34,977 nucleotides of DNA from Bacteroidaceae bacterium. Its GTDB lineage: Bacteria > Bacteroidota > Bacteroidia > Bacteroidales > Bacteroidaceae. Positions within the stretch are counted from its first letter, which is position 1; each line of letters starts with the position of its first letter. The notes beneath the pieces are model-generated. The model was not told the origin of the DNA. It did no database searches and saw only the letters and a list, made by a program, of their open reading frames with translations. Shown in pieces: positions 8,722 to 15,252 of this stretch. The DNA lies in assembly GCA_017416735.1 (NCBI GenBank), contig JAFQBF010000092.1, forward strand, positions 1 through 34,977. The letters are read 5' to 3'. The translations under genes and the position numbers were made by a program.

Positions 8722-8834
8722 GCTATTTTTGATGAAAACTGGGCTATTGTATTCAAGATTTCTGGATTTCGGACGAAAGTTGCCATAAATCCCGACTAAT
8801 GGACAAGTGAATATGTGCTGACGTTTTTAAAATT

Positions 8835-8866
8835 CGTGAAGGCGTTTCCTTTCAAACGCCTTCACG
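8835..8866. repeat. Perfect 13-bp hairpin in a divergent gap
   Basis: CGTGAAGGCGTTT (8835-8847) pairs exactly with AAACGCCTTCACG (8854-8866) around a 6-nt loop. It shares the CGTGAAGGC core and a CCTTTC loop word with the terminator at 3996-4042, but lies between two divergent genes and has no proper T-run on either side, so it is not an obvious terminator. The rest of the 8699-8970 gap shows nothing else clear. Confidence 0.7.
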
Positions 8867-8970
8867 TTTCGTACAAAAGGTTATCGGGGTCTTCGAATAG
8901 TTTTTTCGCTCATTGCGCCATAGTTTGGAGATTATTTTGTATTATTGCAAAAAAATAAGCAAATGAATTT

Positions 8971-9507
8971 ATGGACGCACTGACAATCATCAACAAATAT
9001 TACCCCGAGGACAATGAATTGAAGCATATTCTGCTTACGCATAGCCGTTCGGTAGCCGACAAGGCTCTCTGGATAGCCGACCGTCATCCCGAACTGAACC
9101 TTGACCGCCAGTTTCTGGAAGAAGCCGCATTGTTACACGACATTGGCATTTTCTTGACCGATGCTCCCGGCATCCATTGTCACGGCACGCATCCCTACAT
9201 CTGCCACGGCTACCTCGGCTCAGAACTGATGCAGAAGGAAGGTTATCCTCGCCATGCCTTGGTGTGCGAGCGTCATACCGGTGCGGGCATGTCCTTGCAG
9301 AGCATCCTTGCACAGAACCTTCCTGTGCCGCATCGCGAGATGGTGCCCGTCACACTCGAAGAGCAAGTTGTGTGCTTTGCCGACAAGTTCTTCTCGAAGA
9401 CCCGTCTGGACGGTGAAAAAAGCATCGAGAGAGCCTTGAAAAGCATCTCCCGATTTGGTGAAGAAGGTATCGTTCGCTTCAATGATTGGTGTGAACGCTT
9501 CTTGTAA
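8971..9507 (+). CDS. HD-domain metal-dependent phosphohydrolase, small
   Basis: A 178-residue cytoplasmic protein with the HD fold: H24 (THSRSVADKAL), the paired H56-D57 in LLHDIGIF, further histidines in HCHGTHPY and CERHTGAGM, and a late aspartate in VCFADKFFSKTR. This is the metal-binding pattern of the HDIG-type HD superfamily. Family members hydrolyse phosphate esters of nucleotides; this short version resembles uncharacterised Bacteroidales proteins, so the substrate is open. It starts at ATG 8971 (MDALTIINKYY). lptD follows after 91 bases with its own -7 element, so the two are probably separate transcripts. Confidence 0.85.
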   Translation: MDALTIINKYYPEDNELKHILLTHSRSVADKALWIADRHPELNLDRQFLEEAALLHDIGIFLTDAPGIHCHGTHPYICHGYLGSELMQKEGYPRHALVCERHTGAGMSLQSILAQNLPVPHREMVPVTLEEQVVCFADKFFSKTRLDGEKSIERALKSISRFGEEGIVRFNDWCERFL

Positions 9508-9563
9508 GCCTTAAAAATAAATTAAATTTCAGCTAAAAACATTCATAATTGGCGGAGAATGTT

Positions 9564-9571
9564 TAATTTTG
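9564..9571 (+). promoter_or_regulatory. -7 element of lptD
   Basis: TAATTTTG matches TAnnTTTG perfectly, with transcription expected to start near 9578, 21 bases before the lptD ATG. No clear -33 TTTG is seen. Confidence 0.5.
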
Positions 9572-9598
9572 CCCTCTTGAAGCTATAAATGTATAGGA

Positions 9599-12325
9599 AT
9601 GACGCAAAACAAACTACATAGAATCATCCCTTTCCTGGTGTTGGTGGCCTGTTTGATGTCCGGCATCAATGCGGATGCCCAGCGTGCACGCAACCGTCGC
9701 CGGGGAATAAACGATACCATCCGGGTGGATTCGCTCGGTAAGGACACCGTGGCGCTCGATACCGTAGGGGGCAAGAAGAAGCAACCTCTGGATGCCCCGG
9801 TGGTTTATTCGGCTACTGACTCCATTGTCTTTACCGCTGGAGGCTTTGCCCATCTGTACGGACAGAGTAAGGTGAATTACGAAAAGATTGAGCTGACCTC
9901 CGAAGTCATCACGATGAATATGGACAGCAGCACGGTGTATGCACGTGGTGTGGTCGATAGTATGGGTGTAGAAAGTGGGCTGCCCGTGTTCAAGGATGGG
10001 GACACTCCTTATGAATCGAAGGAGATGCGTTACAATTTCAAGTCGAAGAAAGGCTTCATCAACAGCATTGTGACCCAACAGGGTGAAGGCTATGTGGTGA
10101 GTAAGGAAGCCAAGAAGGGTGCGAACGATGAAATCTATATGCGTTCGGGGCAGTACACCACTTGCGATGACCACGATCATCCACACTTCTACTTGAAGCT
10201 TTCAAGGGCAAAAGTACGTCCCAAGAAGAATGCTGTGTTCGGCCCTGCCCAATTGGTGGTCGAAGATGTGCCTCTGCCCATTGCCATCCCGTTCGGCTTC
10301 TTCCCGTTCAACAGCAGCTATTCGTCGGGATTCATCATGCCGACTTTTGGCGATGAAATGAACCGTGGCTTCTATCTGCGCGACGGGGGATATTACTTTG
10401 CCATCAATGACAATGTGGACTTGAAAGTGCTGGGCGAAGTCTTCACGAAAGGCTCGTGGGGGCTTTCTACCCAATCCAACTATGCCAAACGATATAAATA
10501 CAGCGGTTCGTTCAATGCCAGTTACCTGGTAACAAAGACCGGCGAGAAGAATATGCCCGACTATATGGTAACCAAGGACTTCAAGTTTTCGTGGAGTCAT
10601 CGTCAGGACCCTAAGGCAAGCCCTAACAGCACCTTCTCGGCCAATGTGAACTTTGCCACCAGCAGTTACGACCGCCGTAACTTGAGCAGCTTGTACAACC
10701 CGCAACAATATGCCAACAATACCAAGGCTTCCAGTGTGAGCTATTCACGAACCTTCCCGTCCATCGGGTTGAACTTGTCGAGTACGTTCAATATCACGCA
10801 AAACACCCGCGACTCTTCGTTGAGTGTCACTTTGCCCGACTTGAACATCTCGCTCAATCGCCTCTATCCGTTCAAGCGCAAGAAGGCGGCAGGCGAGGAA
10901 CGTTGGTACGAAAAGATTGCCGTCCAATATACCGGACGCTTGACCAACTCCATCAGCACGAAGGATAACCTTATCTTGAAGCAAGGGTTGAGCAAGTGGA
11001 ACAATGGTATGCAGCATACTATCCCCGTGAGTGCAACCTTCACTTTGTTCAAGTATTTGAATGTGGTGCCTTCGTTCAATTATACCGAACGCTGGTACAC
11101 CCGAAAGGTGATGCAGAATTTTGATCCGGTGGCAAATGCGGTGGTACGCGATACCGTTAGCGGTTTCAACCGTGTGTATAACTACAACCTGAGCTTGCAG
11201 ATGAACACCAAACTTTACGGCTTCTTCAAACCGTGGAAGATGTTCGGCGACAAGGTTCAGATGATTCGTCACGTCTTCACCCCATCCGTCAGCTTCAGCT
11301 ATGCGCCCGACTTCGGTCAGTCACGTTATGGCTATTATGACACCTATACTTATACGGATACCAACGGCGAAGTGCGCATCGTGGAGTATTCACCTTATCA
11401 GGGAATGGCTTTCGGTGTGCCGGGTAAAGGTATGCAGAAGTCGTTCAATTTCTCGATAGATAACAATGTGGAAATGAAAGTCAAGTCAGACAAGGACACG
11501 ACGGGTGTGAAGAAAATCAGTCTCATCGACCAGCTTTCGGCCAACATGTCGTACAATGCGGCGGCCAAGACTCGTCCGTGGAGCGACCTCAGCATGAACC
11601 TCCGTTTGAAACTCACCAAGAGTTATACCTTCAATATGAATGCCTCGTTTGCCACTTATGCTTATCAGTACGACGATAGGGGTAACATCGTGGTGGGCGA
11701 CCGCACCGAATGGTCGTACGGACGTTTCGGCCGTTTCCAAGGTTATAGCGGTTCATTCTCTTATACACTGAACAACGATACTTGGAAAAAGTGGTTCGGA
11801 AAGAGCGATGAAGACAAGGGCAACAAGGAAGAGGATGAAGAATTCGATGATGAATACCAGACAGACGAGGAGAGGGAGGAATTAAGAAAGAAGCAATCTC
11901 AGCCTCGCAAGAAGGAACAGGCAAACATCACCGACGATGGTTATTTGGCTTTCAAGATGCCATGGTCGTTGAGCTTGAGCTATAGCTATAGCATCCGCGA
12001 AGACAAGAATAAGGAAAAGTTTAACCGCAAGACCATGCGTTATCCATATGCGTTGACCCATTCGCTCAATGCTAGTGGTAACGTCAAGTTGGGTAGCCGT
12101 TGGAATGTGAACTATTCTTCGGGATACGATTTCACGCAGAAGAAGATGTCCATGACCACCGTCAACATCTCTCGTGACCTCCACTGCTTCACCATGAGTT
12201 GTGGCTTGGTGTTCGGCCCGTTCACTTCGTACAACTTCAGTATCCGTGCGCTTTCCACAATGCTTACCGATGCCTTAAAGTGGGATCAGCGAAGCAATAC
12301 GGGTAGTGCGGTTACTTGGTATTGA
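9599..12325 (+). CDS. lptD: Outer-membrane LPS-assembly protein LptD (Bacteroidota type)
   Basis: Inserts lipopolysaccharide into the outer leaflet of the outer membrane. The 908 residues start with a signal peptide (1-28, ending NADAQ). An OstA-like periplasmic domain follows (about 70-260; ATDSIVFTAGGFAHLYGQSK, YNFKSKKGFINSIVTQQGEG) and then a long C-terminal beta-barrel of alternating strands (SYSRTFPSIGLNLSSTFNIT, KTYGF-like segments, LSYSYSIRE). VPLPIAIPFGFFP at about 222-234 is the conserved plug/barrel junction in this family. A charged stretch at about 735-780 (acidic, then Lys/Arg-rich) interrupts the barrel and is probably a loop. No lptE is adjacent. Confidence in the family is high. 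Confidence 0.93.
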   Translation: MTQNKLHRIIPFLVLVACLMSGINADAQRARNRRRGINDTIRVDSLGKDTVALDTVGGKKKQPLDAPVVYSATDSIVFTAGGFAHLYGQSKVNYEKIELTSEVITMNMDSSTVYARGVVDSMGVESGLPVFKDGDTPYESKEMRYNFKSKKGFINSIVTQQGEGYVVSKEAKKGANDEIYMRSGQYTTCDDHDHPHFYLKLSRAKVRPKKNAVFGPAQLVVEDVPLPIAIPFGFFPFNSSYSSGFIMPTFGDEMNRGFYLRDGGYYFAINDNVDLKVLGEVFTKGSWGLSTQSNYAKRYKYSGSFNASYLVTKTGEKNMPDYMVTKDFKFSWSHRQDPKASPNSTFSANVNFATSSYDRRNLSSLYNPQQYANNTKASSVSYSRTFPSIGLNLSSTFNITQNTRDSSLSVTLPDLNISLNRLYPFKRKKAAGEERWYEKIAVQYTGRLTNSISTKDNLILKQGLSKWNNGMQHTIPVSATFTLFKYLNVVPSFNYTERWYTRKVMQNFDPVANAVVRDTVSGFNRVYNYNLSLQMNTKLYGFFKPWKMFGDKVQMIRHVFTPSVSFSYAPDFGQSRYGYYDTYTYTDTNGEVRIVEYSPYQGMAFGVPGKGMQKSFNFSIDNNVEMKVKSDKDTTGVKKISLIDQLSANMSYNAAAKTRPWSDLSMNLRLKLTKSYTFNMNASFATYAYQYDDRGNIVVGDRTEWSYGRFGRFQGYSGSFSYTLNNDTWKKWFGKSDEDKGNKEEDEEFDDEYQTDEEREELRKKQSQPRKKEQANITDDGYLAFKMPWSLSLSYSYSIREDKNKEKFNRKTMRYPYALTHSLNASGNVKLGSRWNVNYSSGYDFTQKKMSMTTVNISRDLHCFTMSCGLVFGPFTSYNFSIRALSTMLTDALKWDQRSNTGSAVTWY

Positions 12326-12352
12326 TGCGATGTGGAAATCCTCCAATCTATG

Positions 12353-12391
12353 ATAAAGGGAGTCTGTAAAGACCCCCTTTATATATAAGGG
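12353..12391. terminator. Hairpin between convergent lptD and HU-like gene
   Basis: ATAAAGGG (12353-12360) pairs with CCCTTTAT (12375-12382), extended by GTC/GAC after one mismatch, with a 6-nt loop. The same CCCTT can instead pair with AAGGG at 12387-12391, so two mutually exclusive hairpins are possible. T-runs are poor, so termination strength is uncertain. Confidence 0.6.
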
Positions 12392-12420
12392 TAAAAAGTT
12401 GAGCATCTTCTTCAGGAACT

Positions 12421-13077
12421 TCAGACTTCTTGTGAATCAGTGCCTTGCGATGCCGTTCCTGCCTGAACTTCCTTTTTCTTGTAAATGATGTGTGGCACTC
12501 GTCCGTCCTTGCCTATTTTCTGCTCCTGATACCAATTTTTCAGCTCTGCAGCAGCCTTGGTCTTCAATAGCCCTGTCAACTCGGAGTATTCCGAACGGGT
12601 GATGTAACCGTGTTTGTCCAGATATTCGGTGAGCAGATGGAATCGCTCTTCGGCGGTGTATTTGTCGGACGAAGCTCTGAACGCCTTGTGTGGCGATACC
12701 CTTTCCAATTTCATTTGTAAACTGATGGCTTTTTTCAGCTCCTTGGCCGCCCGAAAACTTACGTTGTCGAAGTGGATGGACTTGGCGCGTATCTCTTCTC
12801 GGGTTGTGACCTTCCGGCTTTTCAGTGTCGTGGTGAAAGTCCCGATATTTCCCAACTTCACGTTGTATCCATTGGCCAGGTATTCCGCCAGCACATCTTC
12901 CAGAAAAGTGACTACGCCTTGCACGGTGGAGGCGTTCAGCCCCGTGTGCATCTGGGCGTGATGCATGATGTCTTTCAGCGTCTTGGTGCCGTGTGGCACC
13001 AGCTTGGGATAAAGAACGGGTGTACCTTCTGTCTCTTGTGGGCCAAGGCCCGGTTTCATGTCATATTGTGCATTCAT
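12421..13077 (-). CDS. HU/IHF-like DNA-binding protein with C-terminal extension
   Basis: 218 residues, more than twice the length of ordinary HU. Residues about 10-125 have the HU-HIG-like fold of Bacteroidetes: LKDIMHHAQMHTGLNASTVQ, VVTFLEDVLAEYLANGYNVK, LGNIGTFTTTLKSRKV, with SIHFDNVSFRAAKELKKAI as the C-terminal arm. Residues about 130-200 form an extra helical domain (YTAEERFHLLTEYLDKHG, YITRSEYSELTGL) resembling a small winged helix. Probably nucleoid-associated. The start is ATG 13077; an in-frame upstream TTG (13083) is less likely. It converges with lptD. Confidence 0.82.
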   Translation of the reverse strand: MNAQYDMKPGLGPQETEGTPVLYPKLVPHGTKTLKDIMHHAQMHTGLNASTVQGVVTFLEDVLAEYLANGYNVKLGNIGTFTTTLKSRKVTTREEIRAKSIHFDNVSFRAAKELKKAISLQMKLERVSPHKAFRASSDKYTAEERFHLLTEYLDKHGYITRSEYSELTGLLKTKAAAELKNWYQEQKIGKDGRVPHIIYKKKEVQAGTASQGTDSQEV

Positions 13078-13144
13078 AATCAATGGGGTATAGATGGTTT
13101 CTTTTCCAGTATGTTAAGCGTTTTTCTGCCATTTATTACTACGT

Positions 13145-13207
13145 CCTTTATTGGGGAATATAAATCCTTTGTCGTGAAATATATGTTTCTTATTGAGAAA
13201 TATATAT
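13145..13207. repeat. Degenerate 21-nt tandem repeat, three units
   Basis: Three back-to-back 21-nt units at 13145-13165, 13166-13186 and 13187-13207, each running from a CCTTTATTG-like start to an AATATATAT-like end, with a decayed fourth unit after 13208. On the minus strand the units read as a heptapeptide repeat (IYFSIRN, IYFTTKD, LYSPIKD), but no credible gene contains them. Units 2 and 3 also pair as a 12-bp stem (ATATATGTTTCT with AGAAATATATAT, one G-U). Confidence 0.7.
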
Positions 13208-13221
13208 CCATTGGCGAAGGA

Positions 13222-13258
13222 CGAAGTATATTAAAGCACAAATATACTTCGTTTTTTT
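13222..13258 (+). terminator. Orphan rho-independent terminator (plus strand)
   Basis: A perfect 11-bp stem (CGAAGTATATT at 13222-13232 with AATATACTTCG at 13241-13251), 8-nt loop, then seven T's (13252-13258). No plus-strand gene lies upstream: the nearest gene, HU-like, runs the other way. It may end lptD read-through, an antisense RNA to the HU-like gene, or a small RNA containing the tandem-repeat stem. Confidence 0.8.
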
Positions 13259-13339
13259 GATATCTCGGCTTAGTTTGGGGTAAGAAAAGTGGTCTGGTGA
13301 AATATTTTAGTTCTGATTTGAAGCATTTATAACATTTGT

Positions 13340-13375
13340 GGCACTCCAACTGTTTGAAAATCAGTATGGAGTGCC
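13340..13375. repeat. 36-nt palindromic repeat, copy 1
   Basis: Arms GGCACTCCA (13340-13348) and TGGAGTGCC (13367-13375) pair over 9 bp; the inner ACTG/CAGT can extend the stem past one bulged A. It differs from the copy at 25963-25998 at a single loop position and has the same orientation. No T-run follows. Confidence 0.9.
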
Positions 13376-13555
13376 GGAAGTGAAGGTGATTTTCATTTTG
13401 ATGTCACTTGCTGAACTCCGTATGTTTATCATATTTCTCGGTTTTTATTTTGTCGTTATCTTTTGTTTGTTTATATTTGCCGTGCTATCCACGCCGAAAC
13501 TTTCGTATGAAGTAAAAGGGTGGGTGGGCAGACATATATAAAGAAAGACGTTTAC

Positions 13556-13563
13556 TACGTTTT
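13556..13563 (+). promoter_or_regulatory. Candidate -7 element of the 6S RNA
   Basis: TACGTTTT matches TAnnTTTG at seven of eight positions (five of the six fixed ones). It would start transcription near 13570, at the first base of the closing stem of the 6S candidate. No -33 TTTG is seen at the right distance. Confidence 0.4.
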
Positions 13564-13570
13564 TGTTCTT

Positions 13571-13762
13571 GACTTATCAAAACTTAGGAACTTTTGAATA
13601 CCCGTCAAGACAGGAATAGCGGTAGATGTCTGCGTGGTATGTTTATACCCTCTCTGTGCGCCTTCCCTAAACCGGGAGGTGTGCAGGGTTGTTATATAGA
13701 CATCGGCGTGGGCTTCTGTGTTATTTGTTTACGGGTATGGGTTTCCTAAGACCTTGATAAGT
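13571..13762 (+). ncRNA. ssrS: Probable 6S RNA (RNA polymerase-binding regulator)
   Basis: About 190 nt fold as one long interrupted rod like 6S RNA. The closing stem is ACTTATCAA (13572-13580) with TTGATAAGT (13754-13762), continued by CTTAGGAA (13583-13590) with TTCCTAAG (13743-13750) and ATACCCGT (13598-13605) with ACGGGTAT (13731-13738). A large open bubble follows (13606-13624 facing 13705-13730), then GATGTCT (13625-13631) with AGACATC (13698-13704), a small GGTAT/ATACC hairpin, and a terminal stem of about 13 bp (13654-13667 with 13674-13686). Length, closing stem, central bubble and terminal stem fit 6S, which mimics an open promoter and sequesters the housekeeping polymerase. A -7-like box lies just upstream and a T-run 28 bases downstream, favouring the plus strand. 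Called from structure, not from a covariance search. Confidence 0.72.
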
Positions 13763-13770
13763 GAATGAAT

Positions 13771-13802
13771 GGCGGGTACAGATTCCCACGTTTTTTCTTT
13801 TT
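13771..13802 (+). terminator. Weak terminator after the 6S RNA candidate
   Basis: A short GGG/CCC stem (13774-13776 with 13785-13787) is followed by a T-rich run (13791-13802, one C). The stem is weak, so the closing helix of the RNA itself may contribute. It supports the plus strand for the 6S candidate. Confidence 0.4.
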
Positions 13803-13872
13803 TATGCCTTTCATCATTTGCTAACGTTAAACCATTCGGTTTGGGGAGTCTGCTGGAATTTTGTTGTGAAGT

Positions 13873-15243
13873 ATGAAGAAGTATGTTTTCTTTTTGCTAT
13901 GTACTTTTTGGGGATACTTAGGCAATGCGCAGATAGTCAACTCCTTGGATTCCATGCGTCAACAGTTCGAGCAGGATGTGGCACGTATGCGTGCCGACTT
14001 TGAGGCATACGAGGCACAGGCGCGTGCCGATTATGATCGATATGTACAGTCTGTCAAGAGCGTTTGGGGTGGAGATACAATTGTTGATAATACCAAGAAG
14101 GTATGGGTGGAATACGGTAACGATTACCGTTCACGTTCGATTGTTGATTTTGAGAGAGGCGGGATAGACGTGGAAATCGCTGTAGATGAATCGGAAAAAC
14201 AGGATACTTCTTTGATTGATGCTCGTTTGGTGGCGGCTGTCCGTCGGATGCTGGATAGCCGTGGCTCTACATGTCCCTATCCATCGTCGGTCGATGTTTC
14301 TGTGCCTTTGACGGATAAACCTATATTGGATGGGCTGGTTGATTTTTCCTCTTTTGATATGACTGCTTCTTCGGAGGTTTCCGGGGTGTTGCCGAAAAGC
14401 AAACGTCCGGTTCCTCCCAAACCGACAGTCAAGGGAAAGATACTGGATACCGCTCGACGTTCCGAAGTACGTGATGTGGAGAAGAAGGTAGTGAAAAAGG
14501 AAACTTCAGAAAAAACGTTGGCTGAAAGAAGGAAAGAAAGTCGTGAAAAAGCTTCCCGAAAAAAAGAAGCATTGGCTGTGGAATCCGATAAGCCGTTGAT
14601 TGCTAGTAAAATAGTAGCTCAAAGCAAGAAGAAGATAACAGGTGTCAAAGGTGCCGACGGAAAATCCCGTCAAGTAGTCCAGATTCAAATGAATTTGGTT
14701 TCTGACAACTTGTCCCGTAATGCAGCTTTGTATAAAGACTTGGTGGCAGAATTTTCCAACAGATTCCAAATTGAACAGCCCTTGATTTATGCCATTATGG
14801 AACAAGAATCGGCTTTCAATCCGCAAGCCAAGAGTTGGGTCCCTGCATACGGGTTGATGCAATTGGTGCCTAAGTCGGGTGGAGCGGATGCATATCGTTA
14901 TGTATATCACAAAGATTGGATTCCTACACAGAGCTATTTGTTCAACCCAAGGAACAACATCGAATTGGGGACAGCTTACCTTCGTGTCTTGATGAATCAG
15001 TTCGCTTCCGTTTCTGATATACATTGCCGTCGGTTATGCGTAATAGCAGGTTACAATACGGGGGCGGGTAATGTGAGCCGTGCCTTTATTGGTACAACCA
15101 ATTTGGGCAAAGCTTTCTCGCACATTGAAAGTTTTGATTATAACGGTTTGTACAATCATCTGATAGCCAATTTGCCGCATTTGGAAACGAGGAACTATGT
15201 GGTAAAAGTTACACAGAGACGTGAAAAGTATTTAAAGGAATAG
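13873..15243 (+). CDS. MltC-like lytic murein transglycosylase
   Basis: Cuts the MurNAc-GlcNAc bond of peptidoglycan with formation of a 1,6-anhydro end, in the periplasm. 456 residues: signal peptide (about 1-19, GNAQ cleavage region, no convincing lipobox, unlike lipoprotein MltC of E. coli); an MltC-N-like domain (about 25-110: FEQDVARMRADFEAYEAQA, WVEYGNDYRSRSIVDFERGG); a Lys/Glu/Arg-rich linker (about 180-265); and an SLT goose-lysozyme domain (about 285-456). The catalytic glutamate is E312 in IMEQESAFNPQAKSW; YGLMQLVP and AGYNTGAGNVSRAF are further SLT motifs. It is the first gene of the nine-gene block, with only 9 bases to the next gene. No strong promoter is seen just upstream. In this block it could make room in the wall for an envelope-spanning assembly (inference). 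Confidence 0.88.
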   Translation: MKKYVFFLLCTFWGYLGNAQIVNSLDSMRQQFEQDVARMRADFEAYEAQARADYDRYVQSVKSVWGGDTIVDNTKKVWVEYGNDYRSRSIVDFERGGIDVEIAVDESEKQDTSLIDARLVAAVRRMLDSRGSTCPYPSSVDVSVPLTDKPILDGLVDFSSFDMTASSEVSGVLPKSKRPVPPKPTVKGKILDTARRSEVRDVEKKVVKKETSEKTLAERRKESREKASRKKEALAVESDKPLIASKIVAQSKKKITGVKGADGKSRQVVQIQMNLVSDNLSRNAALYKDLVAEFSNRFQIEQPLIYAIMEQESAFNPQAKSWVPAYGLMQLVPKSGGADAYRYVYHKDWIPTQSYLFNPRNNIELGTAYLRVLMNQFASVSDIHCRRLCVIAGYNTGAGNVSRAFIGTTNLGKAFSHIESFDYNGLYNHLIANLPHLETRNYVVKVTQRREKYLKE

Positions 15244-15247
15244 GAGG
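15242..15247 (+). promoter_or_regulatory. Strong Shine-Dalgarno before the C25-like gene
   Basis: AGGAGG overlaps the stop codon of the transglycosylase gene and ends 5 bases before ATG 15253. Bacteroidota genes seldom carry so complete a Shine-Dalgarno; the other genes here do not. It fixes this start codon. Confidence 0.6.
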
Positions 15248-15252
15248 GGATT

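Larger units (their letters stand above)
13078..13872. other. 795-base gene-poor stretch rich in RNA and repeat signals
   Basis: No convincing protein gene. In order it holds a 21-nt degenerate tandem repeat (13145-13207), an orphan plus-strand terminator (13222-13258), a 36-nt palindrome (13340-13375) that recurs at 25963, a probable 6S RNA (13571-13762), a T-run (13791-13802) and the leader of the transglycosylase gene. Open frames here, such as 13338-13541 plus, start inside the palindrome and lack family features. Confidence 0.7.

Noticed and set aside
13145-13207. CRISPR-like array
   Set aside because: Units are contiguous with no spacers and are degenerate; no cas genes in the window.
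13080-13349. 89-codon frame on the minus strand
   Set aside because: Made up of the tandem repeat and the terminator hairpin; overlaps the HU-like start; no conserved protein pattern.
13338-13541. Small membrane protein of 67 codons (plus)
   Set aside because: Starts inside the palindromic repeat, lacks family features, and its hydrophobicity comes from T-rich DNA.
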